Shown here: positions 11,250 through 20,208 of the stretch, piece by piece
How positions within the stretch are numbered: the first letter of the stretch is position 1
Layout of the letters: the number at the start of each line of letters is the position of its first letter
Source of the DNA: Thiocapsa sp.
GTDB taxonomy: Bacteria; Pseudomonadota; Gammaproteobacteria; Chromatiales; Chromatiaceae
Reading direction: 5' to 3'
Assembly (NCBI RefSeq): GCF_018399035.1
Contig: NZ_CP073760.1
Span: 3,662,001-3,726,000, forward strand
Length of the DNA stretch: 64,000 nucleotides
The notes under the pieces: model-generated
Databases searched by the model: none
The model's input: the letters and a program-made list of their open reading frames with translations, nothing else
What the model was told of the DNA's origin: nothing
Translations under genes and position numbers: made by a program

Positions 11250-11823
11250 TGGTCCGGGGATCCGCGGGTTGAAGCACCCGGGGCGGACGCCGCGGGACCG
11301 GCATCGGGGCAGCCGGGCTGGGTGTTTTTCCGTAATCGCGCAATATTAGCGCATCCTGCTCGCCTTGTCGCTCCAGTAGGATACGATCCGGGAGGATGGT
11401 CTGAACGGACCAGCCCTCCAGATCATCGCCGATGCGCAGACGTCTGAGCCGGGGTTGATTCGGATCCTGGACCCACGCCGAGACCAGGGTCGGCGTGATG
11501 ATCACCGCGCTCAGGTTCATGCCGTCGAGCGAGGTCAGCACATCCGGCTCGAGCTGTGACTGCGCGTCCGGATCGACCTCCTCTTCCGGTCGGCGCTGGG
11601 GACGAAACAGCGGTCGGTCGGTCACGCTCGCGTAGGCATCTTTCGGATCGGGGGGCGGCAATTGCGCTGCGGCGTCCGGCTCGCTCCCGACAGGCGCGCT
11701 CGAAGCCGCCGCGGATGACGCATCGAGTCCGGCGCGCGACGGACCGGGCGGCCAATCCTTCCATTGCAGGGCAAGCAACAGGATCAGGGCGAGCACGAGG
11801 AATCCGGGGAGCCACTTGATCAA
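11230..11823 (-). CDS. Type II secretion GspC/GspN-like inner-membrane protein
   Basis: This 197-residue protein has one N-terminal membrane helix (about residues 5-20), a proline/alanine-rich linker, the motif DRPLFRPQRRP, and a beta-rich domain resembling the homology region of GspC and the N-type proteins of minimal type II systems. In those systems it links the inner-membrane platform to the secretin, and its position right before gspD fits. The only plausible start is a TTG at 11823 whose last two bases begin the TGA stop of gspM (TTGA overlap), suggesting translational coupling. The short length and missing PDZ or coiled-coil end leave the C-versus-N choice open. Confidence 0.65.
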   Translation of the reverse strand: MIKWLPGFLVLALILLLALQWKDWPPGPSRAGLDASSAAASSAPVGSEPDAAAQLPPPDPKDAYASVTDRPLFRPQRRPEEEVDPDAQSQLEPDVLTSLDGMNLSAVIITPTLVSAWVQDPNQPRLRRLRIGDDLEGWSVQTILPDRILLERQGEQDALILRDYGKTPSPAAPMPVPRRPPRVLQPADPRTNDTQDH

Positions 11824-12434
11824 GTGTCACCTCCGAGGGTAAATCCGAAGATGTCGATCCGGACCGTCAGCTCGCCAGCCGGATTGACGGGCGGGCGACG
11901 AATGGCGCGTCTGCGCGGATCGGCAGCAGGCTGCTGAGGGCGGGCCGAGGAGCGCACCGAGACCTGATCGACGAACAGAAAAGGCCGCGCCTGCTCGAGA
12001 TCGTAGAGCACATCCAGAAGGGTCTCGGTCGACCCTTGAATCTGGGTGCGCACCCGCACCCGAGGGGGACTTTCCTCCGGCGGCCCGGGCAGGATCTGGG
12101 TACTGATCAGACGGCCGCTGGCCGCGGTGACGATATCCTGGACCTGACGCTGAAGTTCGGCACCCGCCAAGGCCGCTGTCGGTGCATCGAAGTAGAACGC
12201 CTTGAAGCTCTCGTTGGCGCGGACCCGCTCGAGCTCCTCGCGCAACTCGGGTAGGGTGGCGATCATTCGCCGATAGCGCACGAGCTGATCCTCGCCGTCG
12301 GCGATCCGGGCGGAAAGACCGCTCATCTCGCTGCTCCACGCCATTGCCAGGCCGCCGATCACCAGAAGCGGAACCGACAAAAGCACAACCCACGCCAGAA
12401 CACAGAGGATCTTCGGATGCGATAGGGCCTTCAT
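11820..12434 (-). CDS. gspM: Type II secretion GspM-like protein
   Basis: This 204-residue bitopic membrane protein has a helix at about 10-32, a periplasmic coiled-coil segment (about 38-75) and a ferredoxin-like beta-alpha domain (about 90-200). That is the architecture of GspM, which stabilises GspL in the inner-membrane platform. Its ATG forms an ATGA overlap with the gspL stop, and its own TGA overlaps the next start. Sequence identity to canonical GspM is low, as is usual for this family; the assignment rests on architecture and operon position. Confidence 0.75.
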   Translation of the reverse strand: MKALSHPKILCVLAWVVLLSVPLLVIGGLAMAWSSEMSGLSARIADGEDQLVRYRRMIATLPELREELERVRANESFKAFYFDAPTAALAGAELQRQVQDIVTAASGRLISTQILPGPPEESPPRVRVRTQIQGSTETLLDVLYDLEQARPFLFVDQVSVRSSARPQQPAADPRRRAIRRPPVNPAGELTVRIDIFGFTLGGDT

Positions 12435-13528
12435 TCTCCCCTCGCACGCGTGAACAGCAGCGAAATATTGAAGCGCTCCTTGCCGGTCTGCGGGACCTGC
12501 GTTACGGGCGAGCGAAACGACACCTCGTCGATCCCGGGAGCCTCCTCGAGCAGTGCGATCAAGGCGGTCGCTTGTCCGGATTCGCCGCGCAGCTCGACCT
12601 GCCCGTTGTTGTAGTCGAGGGTCTGGATCCAGGTGTCGTCCGGGATGCGGTCGCTCAACTCGCGCAAGAGGACGAGGATGTTTGGTTCGTCACGTTTCTG
12701 TTGAAGCACCGCCGTGCTTCCCAAGCGCGCCCGCTCGAGCTCTTGGCGCAAATCGTCGACCGCGACCGCCTCGACGCGTGCCCGCCGCACCTCGGCATCG
12801 AGTGCGTCGGCGGTCCGCTTCTGCTGCCACAGCGGTCCGACGAGGGCGACCGCGAAGAGCAGCACGACCGCTGCCCAAAGCAACTTGTCGGCACTGAAGA
12901 GGTCGAGACGGCGCTTCGGGCGCTCTGCCGCCGGCAAAAGGTTGGCCGAGGGCCAAGCCCCTTCCCAAGCGATCCGATCGATCGGCGCCCCCGCATCGCG
13001 CATGCGCTGGACCCAGGCCGCTGCAAGATCGCGGCGGCACAAGGCGAGCTCGACTTTTAGGCGCGGGGCGCCTTTCGGGCCGGGCTTGGCGAGGAAATCG
13101 TAGAGGACGTCGCCTGCTTGGAACGGCGAGAGGCGATCGAGCTCGAAGCGTATTACCTGCGGAAGATTGGCACGCACCTGCGACGGCAGCGAGACGGTGC
13201 GGGTCAGGATGTCCTCGCGCGGCATCATCAAGATCCGTGTCGGGGAACGTTCGGGTCCGGTTCGTGCGATCTCGGGGAGCGGAAACGCCATATCGAGCCC
13301 GAGCTCACCGACAGGCTCGCGCTCCTCGCCGGTCATCAGGAACAGATGCGCGGTCGATGCCTCGGGCTCGATGATCAAACGACGGTCGCGGCGCGCGAGA
13401 AAATGTCGAACCGGGATCGGCAGACAGGCCACGAGCGAGCGGCGGACGATGCGGTAGATCTCGTCGAGATCCGCCACGGGGCCGCTCGGGAGCTGGCCGA
13501 GGAATTTGAGTGGGTCGCTGAGGGACAT
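12431..13528 (-). CDS. gspL: Type II secretion GspL-like platform protein
   Basis: This 365-residue protein has an actin-like cytoplasmic half (about 1-210), one membrane helix (about 218-235) and a short periplasmic domain with a coiled coil (about 240-275) and ferredoxin-like fold, the GspL or fused PilM/PilN arrangement. It would couple the GspE ATPase to the inner-membrane complex. The ATG at 13528 has GAGG-like purines nearby only weakly. It lies 107 bases after gspK, and that gap contains a strong stem-loop, unlike the otherwise tightly overlapping operon. Confidence 0.85.
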   Translation of the reverse strand: MSLSDPLKFLGQLPSGPVADLDEIYRIVRRSLVACLPIPVRHFLARRDRRLIIEPEASTAHLFLMTGEEREPVGELGLDMAFPLPEIARTGPERSPTRILMMPREDILTRTVSLPSQVRANLPQVIRFELDRLSPFQAGDVLYDFLAKPGPKGAPRLKVELALCRRDLAAAWVQRMRDAGAPIDRIAWEGAWPSANLLPAAERPKRRLDLFSADKLLWAAVVLLFAVALVGPLWQQKRTADALDAEVRRARVEAVAVDDLRQELERARLGSTAVLQQKRDEPNILVLLRELSDRIPDDTWIQTLDYNNGQVELRGESGQATALIALLEEAPGIDEVSFRSPVTQVPQTGKERFNISLLFTRARGE

Positions 13529-13560
13529 GAGTGCCGGTCGGAATGGGGTTATCGATCCGC

Positions 13561-13597
13561 GTCGGATGCCGCAAGCTTGTACTTGCGGTCAGCCGAC
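13561..13597. repeat. Stem-loop between gspK and gspL
   Basis: Seven-base perfect arms CCGCAAG (13569-13575) and CTTGCGG (13582-13588) surround the loop CTTGTA. Outer arms GTCGG (13561-13565) and CCGAC (13593-13597) can extend the structure. It sits in the largest gap of the central gsp operon. No T-run follows it on the minus strand, so it may be an RNA-processing or stability element rather than a terminator. Confidence 0.5.
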
Positions 13598-13634
13598 CCC
13601 TTAAGTGTACGTCCACCGGTCGCCGAGACGCCAG

Positions 13635-14561
13635 TCAACCGGCATCGGCTTCGATGTCGATCGGCGCCGACGGCGCACCGGGCAGACCGTAACGGCGCCA
13701 ACGCAACTGATAAGGCGGCTGCTGTCCGGGTGTGGTCTCGATCAGCGCCTCCATCCTGCGTCCGCCGGCGCCCGCACCGGTTTCCGAGACCTCGATCCGG
13801 TAGAGCGGTCCTGCCCGATCGACGAACCGAGGTCCGCTGCTGTCTTCGAACAGAGGCGAATCGCGCTGGACAACGCGAAGCTGTGCATCTTCGAACGGGA
13901 TCCCCTGGCTCGCGGCGATCGCGGCCGCGGAGGCGAAGCGTTCGTCGAATCCGGCCCCTTCGAGATCGACACTGACCTCCGCGGCCAAGCGCGCGTAGAT
14001 CTCGGGTGTCATCCCGAGAACCTGCATCAGCTCCTCCACGGCCTCGAAGGGCGCATCCTTTGCCCCGAGGGTCCGGCCGGCATCGCGGTAGTCGCGATCC
14101 TCCGCACCGTTCAGGAGCGACAGATCGTCCTCGTCGCGCCAATCGACGATAGCTGCCGCGAGCGACGTCGCCGGATCCTCCTCCATGCCGAGCGTCACGA
14201 GGAGCGCCGAGAGCAGCTCGGGCGGCGCCTGGTTCAGATCGATCCGCGAGCCCTCGTTGAAGACCCGGATCGCAAGATCGACCCCGCCGAACCGCCAAGG
14301 CACCGCCACCCCGTTGGGCAACCAAGCGGAAACGTCCGGATCGGTCGCATCGGGCGGCGGCATCGCAAAGACCAGGACCGTGAAGGCGATGGCGGCATCC
14401 GCGGCGGCCCGAAAGCGTGCTCCCGAGACATGATTGTCGCTCAGCGCCGTCTCGGTTCGCTGCGCCGCGGTCATGCCGACCGCCATGACGGTGAGCAGGG
14501 TCAGCACCCAGAGCACCAGGACCAAGGCGATGCCCCGCTGACGCGGGGCGCGCCGGCGCAC
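13635..14561 (-). CDS. gspK: Type II secretion minor pseudopilin GspK
   Basis: This is the largest minor pseudopilin, capping the tip of the type II pseudopilus. The prepilin site reads RQRG followed by IALVLVLWVL, and position +5 is not Glu, a known GspK trait. The rest holds the GspK-type insert domain with the motif DLNQAPPELL (about residue 110) and WRDEDD. I place the start at a GTG at 14561, just after the gspJ stop, giving a normal 10-residue leader. An ATG at 14672 lies well inside gspJ and would add 37 implausible residues. A TTG at 14570 is also possible. The protein has about 308 residues. Confidence 0.85.
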   Translation of the reverse strand: MRRRAPRQRGIALVLVLWVLTLLTVMAVGMTAAQRTETALSDNHVSGARFRAAADAAIAFTVLVFAMPPPDATDPDVSAWLPNGVAVPWRFGGVDLAIRVFNEGSRIDLNQAPPELLSALLVTLGMEEDPATSLAAAIVDWRDEDDLSLLNGAEDRDYRDAGRTLGAKDAPFEAVEELMQVLGMTPEIYARLAAEVSVDLEGAGFDERFASAAAIAASQGIPFEDAQLRVVQRDSPLFEDSSGPRFVDRAGPLYRIEVSETGAGAGGRRMEALIETTPGQQPPYQLRWRRYGLPGAPSAPIDIEADAG

Positions 14562-14566
14562 CCCGG

Positions 14567-15430
14567 TCAAAAGAGGCGTACCGGCAGGCTGACCAGCAGA
14601 TCCGGCCAGGACTGCGCGGGCGTGGCCATACGAATTTGCAGCAGGGTCGGCATGGTGGATTGTCCGAGCCACTCCTCATGCCAATCGGGCTCGATCTCCC
14701 CGTCGGCGGTCCCGAAATAGGCGATCTGAAACGCGGCGACGCGATCCAGGAGCAGGGTCCGGCCGAAGGCGCCGGCTGCGGCATCCGTGTCGAGCGGAGT
14801 CGAGTCCAGTGCGAAGCCCGAGTCCGCCTCCAAGGGCTCCCAGGCCGGGATCTCGTCGGTTCCCTCGAGCACCTCGGGATGAACCAGCCAGCGCGTCAGG
14901 ACCAGACTCACGTCTTGACCGATCGGCACAAGCCCGAGACGCAGGATGTAGAGTCCGGGCACGCCGACCTGCGTGGACAGCGGTGCGACAAACTCCAAGC
15001 GCTCGCTGTCGCCGGCGAAGACACTGATCATCCGGGCGTCGAGCGTCAAGGTCGTCGCCCGCGTCTGACTCAGGGTCGACATCAGAAAGTCGCGCGTGAC
15101 CCGAACCTCGGAGACGCGCTCCGAGACGGCGTCGACGCCTTCCCATGCGCGTGAACCGAGGCTCAGGCCGGAAAAGAGCATCAGCGTGATGAGACTGACG
15201 ATCGCAAGGGCGATGAGCAGCTCGATCAGGGTAAAGCCCTGGGTGTCCCGCAACCGACCCCGGACTCTCGTTGCAGGCGTCCTAGGCCAAGCCGCGGCGA
15301 AGACAGCGATCCGACAGGGGCCCGTCTTCGCCGGGAAACCGGGGCGACCGGGGCGACCGGTGCCGACACGTCCAAAATCACTAAGACGCAGACTCCTGAA
15401 CCGCGTCTGCTGCGACGATCGCTGACTCAT
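14567..15430 (-). CDS. gspJ: Type II secretion minor pseudopilin GspJ
   Basis: This is a minor pseudopilin of the tip complex. The prepilin peptidase site is DTQG followed by FTLIELLIALAI, with Glu at +5, and the domain after it resembles GspJ. The oddity is the N-terminus: the available ATG starts (15430, or 15466) place the cleavage site about 65-77 residues in, far longer than normal leaders of 6-20 residues. The extra stretch is Arg/Gly/Pro-rich and looks uncoded. Non-ATG starts such as a TTG at the RLRDTQG segment are probably the true beginning, which would leave a gap of over 200 bases after gspI. Confidence 0.8.
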   Translation of the reverse strand: MSQRSSQQTRFRSLRLSDFGRVGTGRPGRPGFPAKTGPCRIAVFAAAWPRTPATRVRGRLRDTQGFTLIELLIALAIVSLITLMLFSGLSLGSRAWEGVDAVSERVSEVRVTRDFLMSTLSQTRATTLTLDARMISVFAGDSERLEFVAPLSTQVGVPGLYILRLGLVPIGQDVSLVLTRWLVHPEVLEGTDEIPAWEPLEADSGFALDSTPLDTDAAAGAFGRTLLLDRVAAFQIAYFGTADGEIEPDWHEEWLGQSTMPTLLQIRMATPAQSWPDLLVSLPVRLF

Positions 15431-15478
15431 TCGAGGCCGATCACGGTTGAAAACGCTCCATGGCATGGCGGACGCGGT

Positions 15479-15886
15479 TCAGAACCGCTCGCCGAGACGT
15501 AAGGTCGAAAGCGTGAGGCTGCGGACCTGGCTCCCGTCCTCCCAGAGTGCGGTCGCGTTGACACGGTAGGGCGTGGCTGGCGGCTCGGCACCGAATTCCT
15601 CGCCCAAGGTGACCGGGAGGATGGTGATCTCCCATGCGATGCCGCCCTCGGGGTCGCCCGAGACGGCACCTTCCTCCAAGGGGATCGCCGTTCCGACCGC
15701 GTTCAGCTTGGACTCGGCCAACGACGCGGCGCGGCTGTACTGAGAGGACAACAGGGTGGTCCGCGCGGCTTGCGAGAAGATCTGCATCAGCACCCCGAGC
15801 GATACGGAGAGGATGGCGAAAGCGACCAACACCTCGAGCAGCGAAAAGCCGGACTGCCGTCTTCTTCGATTCCGCAAGGTCTTCAC
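15479..15886 (-). CDS. gspI: Type II secretion minor pseudopilin GspI
   Basis: This is a minor pseudopilin that nucleates the tip complex with J, K and H. I prefer the GTG at 15886, which overlaps the gspH TGA (GTGA) and gives the classic short basic leader MKTLRNRRRRQSG before the cleavage site and FSLLEVLVAFAIL (Glu +5). An ATG at 15928 would overlap gspH by 46 bases. The mature part is about 120 residues, the usual size, with the GspI-type beta-sheet ending. Confidence 0.87.
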   Translation of the reverse strand: MKTLRNRRRRQSGFSLLEVLVAFAILSVSLGVLMQIFSQAARTTLLSSQYSRAASLAESKLNAVGTAIPLEEGAVSGDPEGGIAWEITILPVTLGEEFGAEPPATPYRVNATALWEDGSQVRSLTLSTLRLGERF

Positions 15887-16347
15887 CGCGCGCTCCAAGG
15901 TGCCATACGGATGCGCCCCGTCAACCAAACAACGCCGACCTGGTACCCGGAATCGTCGCTCGCCAGGATGATGCGGCCCCCCGTCGAGCTCCCGTCGGGA
16001 AAGAAACGAATCGCCCCGCGCTGCTCATCGAGCATCTCGCGATCGGCGGCCTCGAGCGTGACATCCAGACGCTTGGGCAGCGTCAGGCTACGGTGCCCGG
16101 CAAGCTCGAGACGGCGTTGCTCGACGTCCACGACCAAGGCGACCTCCGCTCCCTGACGGATCGCGGTTTCCCGTGCCAGGCGGAGGCTGCTCACGGTGCG
16201 GCGCGCAGCGGCCTTCATCTCCACGCCCGGCATGGCCGCCGAGAAGAGCGGCGGCACCGCAGACATGGCCAACGCGGCGATCGCCAGGACCACGAGCAGC
16301 TCCACCAGGGTGAAGCCGCGGTGCCCACGCCCGGATGGGGAGCTCAA
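15883..16347 (-). CDS. gspH: Type II secretion pseudopilin GspH
   Basis: This 154-residue pseudopilin has a prepilin site after RGHRG, followed by FTLVELLVVLAIAALA with Glu at +5, and a GspH/FimT-type C-terminal beta domain (FFPDGSSTGGRI is typical). The start appears to be a TTG at 16347; no ATG or GTG is available between the gspG stop and the cleavage site. It stands 37 bases after gspG. It joins I, J and K in the pseudopilus tip. Confidence 0.87.
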   Translation of the reverse strand: MSSPSGRGHRGFTLVELLVVLAIAALAMSAVPPLFSAAMPGVEMKAAARRTVSSLRLARETAIRQGAEVALVVDVEQRRLELAGHRSLTLPKRLDVTLEAADREMLDEQRGAIRFFPDGSSTGGRIILASDDSGYQVGVVWLTGRIRMAPWSAR

Positions 16348-16384
16348 CGGGGTATCCGCGCGAGACGGCGAGTCCGTACCGTCG

Positions 16385-16813
16385 TCAATCCCAACTGCGG
16401 ATGTCAGCGTTCTCGCCGTCGCCGCCCTCGCGGTTGTCCGCGCCGAGCGACCAGATATCGAAGGCGCCGTGCTCGCCGGGGAAGCGGTACTGATAATCGA
16501 AACCCCAAGGGTCTTGCGGGACGTCGCCCTTTCTCAGGTAGGGACCGTTCCAGTTCTGGATGTTCGCCGGTCGCTCCACGAGGGCTTGCAGACCCTCGGT
16601 CTGGGTCGGATAGCGCCCGACCTCCAAGCGGTACATGTCCAGCGTCGCGGCAAGGTTTTCGATCTGGAGCTTGGCCGTCTTGCTCTTGGACGAGCCGAGG
16701 AAGTTCATGACTTGCGGACCGACCAGCCCCGCCAGCAGGCCGAGGATCGCGAGGACCACGAGCAGCTCGACGAGCGTGAAGCCACGAAGACGCTTTGAAT
16801 GATTCGATTGCAT
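16385..16813 (-). CDS. gspG: Type II secretion major pseudopilin GspG
   Basis: This is the major subunit of the type II pseudopilus. The prepilin leader MQSNHSKRLRG is followed by FTLVELLVVLAILGLLAGLVGPQVM (Glu +5), and the C-terminal half carries the GspG signature: YPTQTEGLQALV, the disordered loop, and an acidic calcium-site region ending near GADNREGGDGENADIRSWD. I chose the ATG at 16813 for the leader length; ATGs at 16849 and 16876 extend it with no better ribosome site. The protein has 142 residues. Confidence 0.93.
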   Translation of the reverse strand: MQSNHSKRLRGFTLVELLVVLAILGLLAGLVGPQVMNFLGSSKSKTAKLQIENLAATLDMYRLEVGRYPTQTEGLQALVERPANIQNWNGPYLRKGDVPQDPWGFDYQYRFPGEHGAFDIWSLGADNREGGDGENADIRSWD

Positions 16814-16914
16814 AGACAGGCTCTGATGACGTTGAAAATTTGTGGTCATTGTAGGGGGCGGATGCTGCAGGGCCAAGGCGATCCGGACGCGCGGACGGGT
16901 CAGGGACGAGCGGG

Positions 16915-18123
16915 TCAGAACACCAGCTCGTTGGCTCCGAGGATGGCCATCAGGATCGAGATGATGATGCCGGCGACGACCACGCCGAGCCCGATGATGA
17001 GAATCGGCTCGAGCAACGTCAGCATACTCTGGACGCTGTTGCGGGTCTCCCGATCATAAATGCTCGCCACCTTCGCCAGCATCGCATCCAGACTGCCGGA
17101 CTCTTCCCCGACGCGGATCATCTGCAGCGCAAGAGCGGGCAAGACCTCGAGACGGGCCAAGGGTCCGGCAAGACCGCGGCCGTGCTTGAGGTCATCGCCG
17201 GCCTCGTTGAGCAGACCCGAGAGTTTCCGATTGGAGACGACCTCTTTGGCCAGCGTCAGGGCACTGAGCAGGGGCAAGCCATTCTTCAGGAGCGTCGCCA
17301 GGGTATGGCAGAGTCGCGCCGTCTCCATCTTCCAGATGAGATCTCCGAACAGCGGCACGCCCAGCACCTTGTGGTCGAACCGGTCGCGCACCGCCGGATC
17401 CTGAAACCAACGCTCCAGCACCACGGCGATCAAGGCGATGCCGACCAACATGGCCCACCAATAGTTGCGGAAGAGATCGCCGGTGGCGACCACGATCCGG
17501 GTCGGCAGCGGCAGGGCCTCGCCCATGTCGTCGAAGAGCACCGTGAACTGGGGCACGACGAAGACCAGCAGCATGATGACCGACAAGGCCGCGACCACCA
17601 AAAGGATGGAGGGGTAGACCAGCGCGGAGGTGATCGTCTGGCGCAGCTCGGCGAGTCGTTCGAGATAATCGGCGAGCCGATTCAGGACCTGATCCAGGGC
17701 TCCGCTGGCCTCGCCCGCGCGCACCATATTGATGTAGAGCCGCGGGAACTGCCCGTCCTGCAGGTCGAGCGCGCTCGAGAAGGTCGCGCCGCCGCGCACC
17801 CGTTCCTGCAGGTCCGACAGGACCTGGATCAGGTGCTCCTCCTCGGTGAGATCCACCAGGATCTGGAGCGAACGGTCCAGCGTCATCCCGGCCTCGAGGA
17901 GCGTCGCCAGCTCGCGGGTCAGGATGCCGATCTCCTTTTGATTGATGCGCCGACGTCGTGTCCGCACGAAGCGCGCACGCAGGCCCGCCGAGGAGCGCGT
18001 CTCGATCGGGATCAGTCCTTCGGACTGGAGCTGGCGCACCAGCGCGGCCTCGTCGACCGCCTCCTGCTCGCCCTCGACGCTCTCACCGTCGAGCTTGACC
18101 GCCTTGTAGAAATATTTCGGCAC
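16915..18123 (-). CDS. gspF: Type II secretion inner-membrane platform protein GspF
   Basis: This 402-residue polytopic protein has two GspF domains (about 70-195 and 270-395) and three membrane helices near 170-195, 220-240 and 375-395. It anchors the GspE ATPase and pseudopilus assembly in the inner membrane. The start is a GTG at 18123 preceded by GAGGA at a good distance. It follows gspE by 95 bases and precedes gspG. Confidence 0.94.
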   Translation of the reverse strand: MPKYFYKAVKLDGESVEGEQEAVDEAALVRQLQSEGLIPIETRSSAGLRARFVRTRRRRINQKEIGILTRELATLLEAGMTLDRSLQILVDLTEEEHLIQVLSDLQERVRGGATFSSALDLQDGQFPRLYINMVRAGEASGALDQVLNRLADYLERLAELRQTITSALVYPSILLVVAALSVIMLLVFVVPQFTVLFDDMGEALPLPTRIVVATGDLFRNYWWAMLVGIALIAVVLERWFQDPAVRDRFDHKVLGVPLFGDLIWKMETARLCHTLATLLKNGLPLLSALTLAKEVVSNRKLSGLLNEAGDDLKHGRGLAGPLARLEVLPALALQMIRVGEESGSLDAMLAKVASIYDRETRNSVQSMLTLLEPILIIGLGVVVAGIIISILMAILGANELVF

Positions 18124-18218
18124 TTCAGTCCTCGGTTGAACCGCGTCGCGTGCGATATGCAGCGGATTCGCGTTGGATCGGCGTCGAGCGACTCAATCGA
18201 TGTCGCAGGAGACGCGGC

Positions 18219-20096
18219 TCAGTCCACGCTCGGCTCTTCGCCTGCCTCGGCGACACGCAGCACCTCCTCGATCGTCGTACGACCGTCGAGCGCCTTGCGC
18301 AGGCCATCCAGGTACATGGTCTCCATCCCCTCGGCGACCGCGATACGGCGGATCTCGGTCGCGGTCGCGTGGTTCAGCACCGCCTTGCGGATATGATCGG
18401 TCATGAGCAGAACCTCGGTGATGACCAAACGGCCGCGATAGCCGGTCCCGTTGCAGGCGTCGCAACCGACTGCCCGGTGCAGCTCGACGTCCTCGGGCGC
18501 GGCCCCGATGGCCTCGAAACGCACCGCCAGCTCGGGGATCGCCGGATAAGCCTCCTGGCAATGCGGGCAGAGTTTGCGCACCAGGCGCTGGGCAAGGATG
18601 CCGTTGATCGTGGAGGTGAGCAGATAGTCCTCGACACCCATCTCGAGCAGGCGGGTGACGCCGCTGGCCGCGTCGTTGGTGTGCAGGGTCGAGAGCACGA
18701 CATGCCCGGTGAGGGCCGACTGGACGGCGATCCGGGCCGTCTCCAGGTCGCGCATCTCGCCGACCATAATGACGTCGGGATCTTGCCGGACAATGGCGCG
18801 CAGGGCACTGGCGAAGGTCATGCCGATCGCGCTCTTCACCTGGATCTGGTTGATCCCGGCCAACTGGTATTCCACCGGATCCTCGACCGTGATGATCTTG
18901 CGCTCCTCGGTGTTCATCCGACTGAGCGCCGTATAGAGGGTCGTACTCTTGCCCGAGCCGGTCGGCCCCGTCACGAGCAGGATGCCGTAGGGTTTCTCGA
19001 GGATGAGCCTGAGGCGCTCGCGCGGGGAGCCGTCGAAGCCGAGTGCATCCAGGTCGAAGCGTACGCTCTCCTTGTCGAGCAGACGCATGACCACGCTCTC
19101 GCCGAACATGGTCGGAACGGTCGAGACACGCAGATCCAGCTCCCGGCCCTGGATGCGGATCGGGATGCGTCCGTCTTGGGGCAACCGCCGTTCGGCGATA
19201 TTGAGCTTCGCCATGATCTTCACGCGCGAGATGACGGCGGCGGTCGAGCGCACGGGCGGTGCATCGACCTCCTTGAGGATCCCGTCGACGCGATAACGCA
19301 CCTTGAGCTGGTCGGCGAAGGGCTCGATGTGAATATCCGATGCGCGCGATTCGAGCGCCTTTTGGATCAGCTGATTGACCATCCGGATGACCGGTGCCTC
19401 GCTGGCCAGGTCCTTGAGGTGCTCGATGTCCTCCTCGTCGAAATCGCCCAGTGCCGCGTCGGTGCTCTCCGGGGCGTCTTCGACCTTCGCATAGAGGCGT
19501 TCCAGGGCCAGCTCGATCTCGCTCGGCAGCCCCACGAGTGCCTTTACGGGTTTGCCTGCCGCCATCTGCATGGACTCGACCGCGAACCGATCGATCGGAT
19601 GGGCGAAAGCGATCTGGATGCCGTCCTCGTTCTCGGACACGGGGAGAACCTTGGCGTCCTTCAAAAACCGCAGACTGAAGAGATCCTCGCGCAACGGCTC
19701 GGACGGGAAGGTGCTCGCGTCGGCCAGGGGAAGCTCGAGCACGTCGCACATGGCCTGCGCCATGTCGCGCTCGGAGATGAGTCCCAAACGAACCAGCATC
19801 GGCAAGAGGGGGTCGCCCGCCTCGTCGGCGAGACGCCTCGCCCGCGCGAGATCGCCGGGCGAGAGCTTCCCGGACGCGTGCAGGTGGGCCACAACTCGCC
19901 CTTCCGGGGGCGGCTGCGCATAGACGGCGGCCTTCGGGGTGGGATCGCTGTCGGGCTCCGTGGACATGTCTGCGGCCGGAGCAACAACGTCGTCGGGGGT
20001 TTCAGCGAGCGTTTGCGACCCGGCAAACATCCCGTCGAGATCATCGCGCCTCGCCCTGATGCTCGGTGCCTCTTCGAGGACGGCGTCGTCATGCAT
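18219..20096 (-). CDS. gspE: Type II secretion assembly ATPase GspE
   Basis: This is the cytoplasmic hexameric ATPase that powers pseudopilus assembly. It has the N-terminal GspE/MshEN domain, Walker A GPTGSGKS, Asp box (ITVEDPVEY), Walker B (PDVIMVGEMRD), His box (TGHVVLSTLHTNDA) and the zinc-binding four-cysteine module (CPHC, then CDAC) typical of secretion ATPases. I place the start at the ATG at 20096, eight bases after a GGAG. The ATG at 20102 is too close to that site, and 20264 adds residues that derive from unrelated DNA. This gene probably heads the T2SS operon. The first ~70 residues are low-complexity. Confidence 0.94.
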   Translation of the reverse strand: MHDDAVLEEAPSIRARRDDLDGMFAGSQTLAETPDDVVAPAADMSTEPDSDPTPKAAVYAQPPPEGRVVAHLHASGKLSPGDLARARRLADEAGDPLLPMLVRLGLISERDMAQAMCDVLELPLADASTFPSEPLREDLFSLRFLKDAKVLPVSENEDGIQIAFAHPIDRFAVESMQMAAGKPVKALVGLPSEIELALERLYAKVEDAPESTDAALGDFDEEDIEHLKDLASEAPVIRMVNQLIQKALESRASDIHIEPFADQLKVRYRVDGILKEVDAPPVRSTAAVISRVKIMAKLNIAERRLPQDGRIPIRIQGRELDLRVSTVPTMFGESVVMRLLDKESVRFDLDALGFDGSPRERLRLILEKPYGILLVTGPTGSGKSTTLYTALSRMNTEERKIITVEDPVEYQLAGINQIQVKSAIGMTFASALRAIVRQDPDVIMVGEMRDLETARIAVQSALTGHVVLSTLHTNDAASGVTRLLEMGVEDYLLTSTINGILAQRLVRKLCPHCQEAYPAIPELAVRFEAIGAAPEDVELHRAVGCDACNGTGYRGRLVITEVLLMTDHIRKAVLNHATATEIRRIAVAEGMETMYLDGLRKALDGRTTIEEVLRVAEAGEEPSVD

Positions 20097-20208
20097 CGGC
20101 ATTTCTCCGGTCTTGAGCGGCCTCTGTCGAGAGGATTTGGTCGCGCGATTCAGGGTGCCATTCAGGCAAGACGTTCGCCATCGCGGAGCGATCGTCGACG
20201 GCTGCAGC

